From assembly GCA_030729445.1 (NCBI GenBank), contig JANQXJ010000135.1:1-14623 (forward strand): a stretch of 14,623 nucleotides of DNA, read 5' to 3'. This DNA is from Limnohabitans sp. (GTDB lineage: Bacteria; Pseudomonadota; Gammaproteobacteria; Burkholderiales; Burkholderiaceae_C). The notes below the pieces were generated by a model. It was not told the origin of the DNA, searched no databases, and saw only the letters and a program-made list of their open reading frames with translations. Shown here in pieces: positions 10,140 through 14,623 of the stretch. A program made the position numbers and the translations under genes. Every line of letters begins with the position of its first letter. The first letter of the stretch is position 1.

Positions 10140-10801
10140 GCTTTGGCCAGTGCCGCTTCGATGATGGCGCGTTTGCGGTCCACTTCGGGGGCCTTGTCTG
10201 TGCCCTTGGTGTGGGCAGGTAAGTCGGCCAAGGTGTGCTCAGCCTCGGTAATCAGCCGGGCTTGGTGGGCGGCTTCCTCATGCGCCAGGCGTTTTTGGCG
10301 TGACGCGTAACGTGTGAGGGCCGTCTGAGCGTCTTGCGCGGACCAAGCGGCCCAGCCTGTGCGCGTGCCCGTCACGTTCTCCAGTGCAATGCAATCGACC
10401 GGGCACACCGGGATGCACAACTCGCAGCCGGTGCACCAAGGCTCAATCACGGTGTGCATCAGTTTGTTGGCGCCCAAAATCGCATCGGTCGGGCAGGCTT
10501 TGATGCACAGCGTGCAGCCAATGCACCAGGCCTCGTCGATGATGGCCACATGGCGCGGGCCTTCTGTGCCGTGTTCCGGATTGAGGGGCAACACAGGCTG
10601 GCCGGAGATGGCCGCCAGGCGTTCAATGCCCGCTTGCCCGCCGGGTGGGCATTGGTTGATGGGCGCTTGCCCCGCAGCCATGGCTTGGGCGTAGCTGGCG
10701 CAGTCCGGATAGCCGCACCGGGTGCACTGCGTTTGGGGCAGGGCCTTGTTGAGGGCAAGAAAAAGCGCCTGGGTCTCAGGCGCTGTGGGTTGCTCGGGCA
10801 T
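10115..10801 (-). CDS. Soluble RnfB/RsxB-like iron-sulfur protein
   Basis: A 228-residue ferredoxin-type protein. Residues about 26-51 carry a four-cysteine cluster motif (C26, C29, C34, C51 in QCTRCGYPDCASYAQ and NQCPPGG) as in the RnfB 4Fe-4S domain. Two classical 4Fe-4S ferredoxin motifs follow: CIGCTLCIKACP (93-104) and CTGCELCIPVCP (123-134). Residues about 150-228 are a charged Ala-rich helical tail. The N-terminal membrane anchor of Escherichia coli RsxB is absent: the protein starts MPEQPTAPETQALF just ahead of the first cluster. No rnfA/C/D/G/E genes are in the window. It follows the PHA depolymerase gene by 5 bases, so the two are probably cotranscribed. It may be a free electron carrier; partner proteins are unknown. 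Database names such as RnfB or RsxB describe homology, not demonstrated membership of an Rnf complex. Confidence 0.85.
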   Translation of the reverse strand: MPEQPTAPETQALFLALNKALPQTQCTRCGYPDCASYAQAMAAGQAPINQCPPGGQAGIERLAAISGQPVLPLNPEHGTEGPRHVAIIDEAWCIGCTLCIKACPTDAILGANKLMHTVIEPWCTGCELCIPVCPVDCIALENVTGTRTGWAAWSAQDAQTALTRYASRQKRLAHEEAAHQARLITEAEHTLADLPAHTKGTDKAPEVDRKRAIIEAALAKAKARQTGV

Positions 10802-10806
10802 GGGCC

Positions 10807-12420
10807 TCAGGCTTTGGGGGCCACCCAAGTGGTCTTGACTGCGCTTTGAGGCTGGGCTGCTGCTTTGCTGTTTTTGGCGGCGGCTTTGACCACAGCCTTG
10901 GCCGGTGTTTTGGCAGCAGCTTTGGCGGGCGCGGCTTTGGGGGCAGGCTTGGCGGCTGGGGCCGTAACGGCTTTGGCGGCAACTTTGGCCACGGGCTTGA
11001 TCACATTGGTCGTGGCTGGTTTGATCGCTGCCTTGGCTGGTGCTTTGGCGGGTGTCTTGACCGATGCTTTGGCCACGACTTTGACCGAGACAGGTGCTGC
11101 AGCAGCAATCATGGCAGGTTCTGCTGAAACAGTCTTTGGCGCAGCCACTTTGGCCTTGGGGGAATGGCTCAAGATGAACTTGACCAGCTGCGGGTAGACG
11201 ATGTCGCGCCAGCGGCGGCCGCTGAAAATGCCGTAGTGGCCCGCGCCTTTGACTTCCAAGTGCTGACGCTCGCTGGCGGGTACGCCGCTGCACAGGTCTT
11301 GCGCTGCACGGGTCTGGCCGGATCCGGAGATGTCGTCGAGTTCCCCTTCCACGGTCATCAGGGCGGTGCCCTTGATGTCTTGTGGGCGCACGCGTTCGAC
11401 CTTGCCGTCCACACCCTTGACGTCCCAGGTGCCGTTGACCAGCTTGAAATCCTGGAACACGGTGGCGATGGTTTCCAGGTAGTAATCGGCGTCCATGTCG
11501 AGCACCGCGTTGTACTCGTCATAGAACTTGCGGTGGGCTTCGGTGCTGGCGTCATCTCCCTTGATCAGGTCCTTGAAGTAGTCGTAATGACTCTTGGCAT
11601 GGCGGTCAGGGTTCATGGCCACAAAGCCGGTGTACTGCAAAAAGCCCGGGTAAACGCGTCGACCAGCGCCAGGGAAGGATGGTGGCACACGGTAAATCAC
11701 ATTGTTTTCGAACCACTCGAAGCTCTTGTTCGTGGCCAAGTTGTTGACCGAGGTGGGCGACTTGCGTGCATCGATCGGGCCACCCATCATGGTCATGGTC
11801 AAGGGTGTTTTTTCGCCACGGCTGGCCATCAAAGACACAGCCGCCATCACCGGCACAGTGGGCTGGCAAACGCTCACCACATGGCAGTGGCCATAAGTGG
11901 CTTGCAGGTGCCGTATGAACTCCTGCACATAGTTGATGTAGTCGTCGAGGTGGAATTCGCCGTCCGACAAAGGCACCAGGCGGGCATTTTTCCAGTCGGT
12001 GATGTAGACCTTGTGGTCTTGCAACATGGTCTTGACGGTGTCGCGCAGCAAGGTGGCGTAGTGACCGGACAAAGGGGCCACGATCAGCACCACAGGCTGG
12101 GCCTTGAGCATTGTCAGCGTCGCGGGATCATCCGAGAAGCGCTTGAAGCGGCGCAGTTCGCAAAAGGGCTTGTCGATTTCGATGCGCTCGTGGATGGCCA
12201 CCTCGGTTTGGTTGACCTTGACAGTGCGGATGCCAAACTCGGGCTTGACATAGTCCTTGCCCAGGCGGTGCATCAGGGCGTAGCCTGCCGACACACGTTG
12301 GGCCAGAGGCGTTTGGGCCATGGGGTTCAGGGGGTTGCTGTAGAGCTTGGCTGCTGCCTGGGCCAGATCGGAGAAAGGCTCCATGATCGAGCGTTGGGTT
12401 TCAAAAATCTGATAGAGCAT
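10807..12420 (-). CDS. phaZ: Intracellular polyhydroxyalkanoate depolymerase with a histone-H1/PhaF-like C-terminal tail
   Basis: A 537-residue protein. Residues 1-419 closely resemble the intracellular PHB depolymerase PhaZa1 of Ralstonia eutropha, which hydrolyses native PHA granules in the cytoplasm. The alpha/beta-hydrolase nucleophile is a cysteine, Cys185 in VSVCQPTVP; the likely acid is Asp362 in EGELDDISG and the base His395 in GAGHYGIFSG. Family stretches MMGGPIDARKSPT, NKSFEWFENNVIY and RRVYPGFLQ are intact. Residues 420-537 are extra: by my count 42 Ala and 22 Lys in 118 residues, many Pro, no Arg and one acidic residue, in AAKPA/KAPAKA-type patterns (bases 10810-11163). ATG at 12420 was chosen because the protein then starts MLYQIFETQRSI, like the Ralstonia enzyme (MLYQ...); AAGGGA lies about 10 bases upstream. 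Released hydroxyacids, including any 3-hydroxyvalerate-derived propionyl-CoA, would feed the pcc/mcm route. Confidence 0.94.
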   Translation of the reverse strand: MLYQIFETQRSIMEPFSDLAQAAAKLYSNPLNPMAQTPLAQRVSAGYALMHRLGKDYVKPEFGIRTVKVNQTEVAIHERIEIDKPFCELRRFKRFSDDPATLTMLKAQPVVLIVAPLSGHYATLLRDTVKTMLQDHKVYITDWKNARLVPLSDGEFHLDDYINYVQEFIRHLQATYGHCHVVSVCQPTVPVMAAVSLMASRGEKTPLTMTMMGGPIDARKSPTSVNNLATNKSFEWFENNVIYRVPPSFPGAGRRVYPGFLQYTGFVAMNPDRHAKSHYDYFKDLIKGDDASTEAHRKFYDEYNAVLDMDADYYLETIATVFQDFKLVNGTWDVKGVDGKVERVRPQDIKGTALMTVEGELDDISGSGQTRAAQDLCSGVPASERQHLEVKGAGHYGIFSGRRWRDIVYPQLVKFILSHSPKAKVAAPKTVSAEPAMIAAAAPVSVKVVAKASVKTPAKAPAKAAIKPATTNVIKPVAKVAAKAVTAPAAKPAPKAAPAKAAAKTPAKAVVKAAAKNSKAAAQPQSAVKTTWVAPKA

Positions 12421-12489
12421 GTGACTGTTTCCCTTGCAACAAAAATGGTGCGCTGCAGCAATACTACAGGAGACCAAGCGGTATTTTTT

Positions 12490-12513
12490 GAGTCTCAACC
12501 CTAATTGAGAGTC
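12490..12513. promoter_or_regulatory. Inverted repeat upstream of phaZ, candidate operator
   Basis: GAGTCTCAA (12490-12498) and TTGAGAGTC (12505-12513) form 9-base arms with one mismatched pair around the spacer CCCTAA. It lies 70-93 bases upstream of the phaZ start on the - strand, between the aminotransferase terminator and phaZ, where a promoter must be if phaZ is transcribed independently. I could not assign convincing -35/-10 boxes. A regulator-binding site is plausible but unproven. Confidence 0.35.
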
Positions 12514-12536
12514 ACCTTCCGGACCGCCCAAAAAGA

Positions 12537-12558
12537 AACCGCCCCGTCAGGGGCGGTT
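12537..12558 (-). terminator. Intrinsic terminator of the aminotransferase gene
   Basis: AACCGCCCC (12537-12545) and GGGGCGGTT (12550-12558) form a perfect 9-base-pair stem with a GTCA loop. Read on the - strand, the stem is followed by TTTCTTTTTG, a classic U-tract. It sits 21 bases after the stop codon of the aminotransferase gene, separating it from phaZ on the same strand. Confidence 0.88.
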
Positions 12559-12579
12559 GCAAGCTTGATGTCAGTCAAT

Positions 12580-13776
12580 TCAGACGACTTTGGCGATCGA
12601 TGCGCAGACGTAGTCGATGTTTTTGCTGTTGAGCGCGGCCACACACATGCGGCCGGTGTCGGTGCCGTACACACCAAACTCGCTGCGCAAACGCACCATC
12701 TGGTCTTTGGTCAGGCCCGAGTAGCTGAACATGCCGATTTGCGTGGTGATGAAGCTCATGTCTTGCTGAATGCCAGCCGCTTTGAGTCCATCGACCAATT
12801 TTTGGCGCATGGCTTTGATGCGTACACGCATCTCGGCCAATTCGCTTTCCCACTGGGCACGCAACTCGGGGTTGTTCAACACGGCTGCCACCACCGCGCC
12901 GCCGTGGATAGGTGGGTTGGAGTAGTTGGTGCGGATGGCGATTTTCAGTTGCGACAACACGCGGGAAGCTTCTTCTTTGTCAGAGGCCACCACCGACAGG
13001 GCACCCACGCGCTCGCCATAGAGGCTGAAGCTCTTGGAGAACGAGGTGGACACAAAGATGTTGAGGCCTGCGGCCACGAATTTGCCGATCACGGCGCCGT
13101 CTTCGGCGATGCCGTGGCCAAAGCCTTGGTAGGCCATATCGAGGAAGGCGGTCAGGCCCTTGGCCTTGACGACGGCAATGACTTGGGCCCACTGGGCGTC
13201 GGTGATGTCATAACCCGTGGGGTTGTGGCAGCAGGCGTGCAACACCACGATGGTGCCCGGTGCTGCAGCGTTCAGATCAGCCAGCATGCCTTCGAAGTTG
13301 ACACCGCGCTTGGCCGCGTCGTAGTAGGCGTAGCTGCCCACTTCAAAACCGGCGTTCACAAAAATCGCGCGGTGGTTTTCCCAGCTGGGGTCGGAAATCA
13401 GCACTTTGGCGTTGGGGCTGACCTTTTTCAGGAAGTCGGCGCCGATTTTCAGGCCGCCCGTGCCGCCAATGGCCTGCACGGTGGACACGCGGCCTGACTT
13501 GACCACGTCTGAATCGGCACCAAACACCAAGGCCTTGACGGCGTTGTCATAGGCCACGATGCCGTCGATGGGCAGATAACCGCGTGCTGTGGGGGTGGCC
13601 ATCATGGTTTTCTCGGCCGCTTGTACGCATTGCAGCAGGGGCAGTTTGCCGTTGTCGTCGAAGTACACGCCCACGCCCAGGTTCACTTTGTTGGGGTTGG
13701 TGTCGGCGTTGTATTGCTCGTTCAGACCCAAGATCGGGTCGCGGGGGGCCATTTCGACGGCGGAAAACAGAGACAT
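12580..13776 (-). CDS. Aspartate/aromatic amino acid aminotransferase (class I, AspC/TyrB-like)
   Basis: A 398-residue PLP-dependent aminotransferase that moves amino groups between aspartate or aromatic amino acids and 2-oxoglutarate in the cytoplasm. Seen: the N-terminal APRDPILGLNEQYNADTNPN and NLGVGVYFDDNG of the AAT Ib group, HACCHNPTGYD, FLDMAYQGFGHG, the PLP lysine Lys248 in STSFSKSFSLYGERVGAL, and a C-terminal TGRMCVAALN carrying the substrate-carboxylate-binding Arg. AAGGA lies 7 bases before the ATG at 13776. Length and motifs are normal. AspC and TyrB are too alike to separate by eye, so no symbol is given. It is divergent from uvrB and has its own terminator, so it is probably monocistronic. 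Confidence 0.94.
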   Translation of the reverse strand: MSLFSAVEMAPRDPILGLNEQYNADTNPNKVNLGVGVYFDDNGKLPLLQCVQAAEKTMMATPTARGYLPIDGIVAYDNAVKALVFGADSDVVKSGRVSTVQAIGGTGGLKIGADFLKKVSPNAKVLISDPSWENHRAIFVNAGFEVGSYAYYDAAKRGVNFEGMLADLNAAAPGTIVVLHACCHNPTGYDITDAQWAQVIAVVKAKGLTAFLDMAYQGFGHGIAEDGAVIGKFVAAGLNIFVSTSFSKSFSLYGERVGALSVVASDKEEASRVLSQLKIAIRTNYSNPPIHGGAVVAAVLNNPELRAQWESELAEMRVRIKAMRQKLVDGLKAAGIQQDMSFITTQIGMFSYSGLTKDQMVRLRSEFGVYGTDTGRMCVAALNSKNIDYVCASIAKVV

Positions 13777-13895
13777 GGAAAGTCCTTGGATTGTGTTCAG
13801 TGGTGGCAGGAAACCCGTTCCTCGGTTAGGCTTTCGGGTTGTCCCTGATTTTAACGGCCCCCGCCGCCTGGTTTGGCCAGGCAGCCCCTACAAAG

Positions 13896-14623
13896 ATGTC
13901 CACCGTGCCTGAAGCCCCCGTTGTTGAAGTTGTGTCTGATGCGAACAAGTTCGCTGAGGGGAAGTTCGTCAGCTACCCCGGCTCACCTTTTGAGCTGTAC
14001 CAGCCTTACCCGCCTGCGGGTGACCAGCCCGTGGCCATTGAGCAGCTGGTCGAGGGGGTGCAAGATGGAGAGGTGTTCCAAACCCTGCTGGGCGTGACCG
14101 GCTCGGGCAAGACCTTCACCATGGCCAATGTGATCGCTCAGCTGGGCCGCCCGGCCATCGTGTTTGCGCCCAACAAGACGTTGGCCGCGCAGCTGTACAG
14201 CGAGTTCCGTGAATTTTTCCCCAAGAACGCGGTCGAGTATTTCGTGAGTTACTACGACTATTACCAGCCAGAGGCCTATGTGCCCCAGCGCGACCTGTTC
14301 ATCGAGAAAGACTCGGCCATCAACGAGCACATCGAACAGATGCGCCTGTCGTGCACAAAAAGCATCATGGAGCGTCGCGATGTGGTGATCGTGGCCACCG
14401 TGTCGGCCATCTACGGCATTGGCGAGCCCGAGAGTTACCACCGCATGATCATGACGCTGCGCACCGGCGACAAGCTGGGCCAGCGCGACGTGATCGCACA
14501 GCTGATCCGCATGCAGTACCAGCGCAATGACATGGAGTTTTCACGGGGCAAGTTCAGGGTGCGAGGCGACACCATCGACGTCTTCCCGGCAGAACACTCC
14601 GAGCTGGCCATCCGCATTGAGCT
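13896..14623 (+). CDS. uvrB: Excinuclease ABC subunit B, 5' part
   Basis: The first 242 codons of UvrB, the DNA-damage-verifying helicase-like subunit of nucleotide excision repair; the frame is open to the right edge. Seen: AGDQPVAIEQL, Walker A GVTGSGKT (66-73), APNKTLAAQLYSEFREFFP, the beta-hairpin region SYYDYYQPEAYVPQRDLFIE (118-137) that inserts between DNA strands, and VVIVATVSAIYGIG. The ATG at 13896 gives about 25 residues more at the N-terminus than Escherichia coli UvrB and has only AAAG upstream, so a later GTG (for example 13932) is a possible true start. The 119 bases shared with the divergent aminotransferase gene show no clear LexA box. Confidence 0.95.
   Translation, partial: MSTVPEAPVVEVVSDANKFAEGKFVSYPGSPFELYQPYPPAGDQPVAIEQLVEGVQDGEVFQTLLGVTGSGKTFTMANVIAQLGRPAIVFAPNKTLAAQLYSEFREFFPKNAVEYFVSYYDYYQPEAYVPQRDLFIEKDSAINEHIEQMRLSCTKSIMERRDVVIVATVSAIYGIGEPESYHRMIMTLRTGDKLGQRDVIAQLIRMQYQRNDMEFSRGKFRVRGDTIDVFPAEHSELAIRIE

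Noticed and set aside
10846..11197. + strand frames giving Gly-rich and hydrophobic Ala/Leu-rich peptides, which look like a membrane or glycine-rich protein.
   Set aside because: They are antisense shadows of the low-complexity Ala/Lys tail of PhaZ and have no independent support.
10802..11293. N-terminal extension of the rnfB-like frame (Gln/Ser/Cys-rich, upstream of residue 1).
   Set aside because: It overlaps the PhaZ tail in another frame, is low-complexity, and the family start fits ATG at 10801.
13777..13895. Possible SOS (LexA) box or promoter elements upstream of uvrB.
   Set aside because: No CTGT-N8-ACAG pattern was found, and the hexamers that can be fitted are poor on both strands.

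Overview
The window looks like a chromosomal segment of a betaproteobacterium, most likely order Burkholderiales and probably family Comamonadaceae. This rests on the G+C-rich coding style (an example line in the meaB gene is 40/60 G+C), a Ralstonia-type intracellular PHA depolymerase, a single-chain methylmalonyl-CoA mutase, a DusA-type tRNA-dihydrouridine synthase and a free-standing RnfB-like ferredoxin. No search was run, so the taxonomy is inferred.

Layout: the 3' end of dusA (+) converges on a GntR/FCD regulator gene (-). That regulator is divergent from a long + strand block, 1416-10033, for propionyl-CoA oxidation. The block runs: methylmalonyl-CoA mutase (mcm); a ribbon-helix-helix/PIN toxin-antitoxin pair; a small DUF4260-type membrane protein; the mutase G-protein chaperone meaB; propionyl-CoA carboxylase beta (pccB) and alpha (pccA); and a VOC protein resembling methylmalonyl-CoA epimerase. 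Together these supply propionyl-CoA to (S)-methylmalonyl-CoA (PccAB), epimerisation to (R)-methylmalonyl-CoA (VOC protein), rearrangement to succinyl-CoA (Mcm) and protection of the B12 cofactor (MeaB). The block ends at a hairpin terminator that also serves the convergent genes.

On the - strand, 10115-12420 holds a PHA depolymerase gene followed by a soluble RnfB-like iron-sulfur protein gene, 5 bases apart. Upstream of these, also on the - strand, is an aspartate/aromatic aminotransferase gene with its own terminator. Divergent from it, uvrB (+) starts and runs off the right edge.

The most notable points are: (i) a 118-residue Ala/Lys/Pro-rich, histone-H1/PhaF-like tail on the PHA depolymerase; (ii) an epimerase-like VOC protein in which two of four expected metal ligands appear substituted (His to Gln, Glu to Asp); (iii) a toxin-antitoxin pair plus a membrane protein of unknown function, on visibly AT-richer DNA, placed inside the catabolic operon and overlapping it translationally; (iv) a 54-base imperfect palindrome between pccB and pccA that looks like a dispersed repeat; and (v) a 12-base perfect direct repeat in the regulator/mcm divergent region. 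I found no CRISPR array, insertion sequence, tRNA or rRNA.
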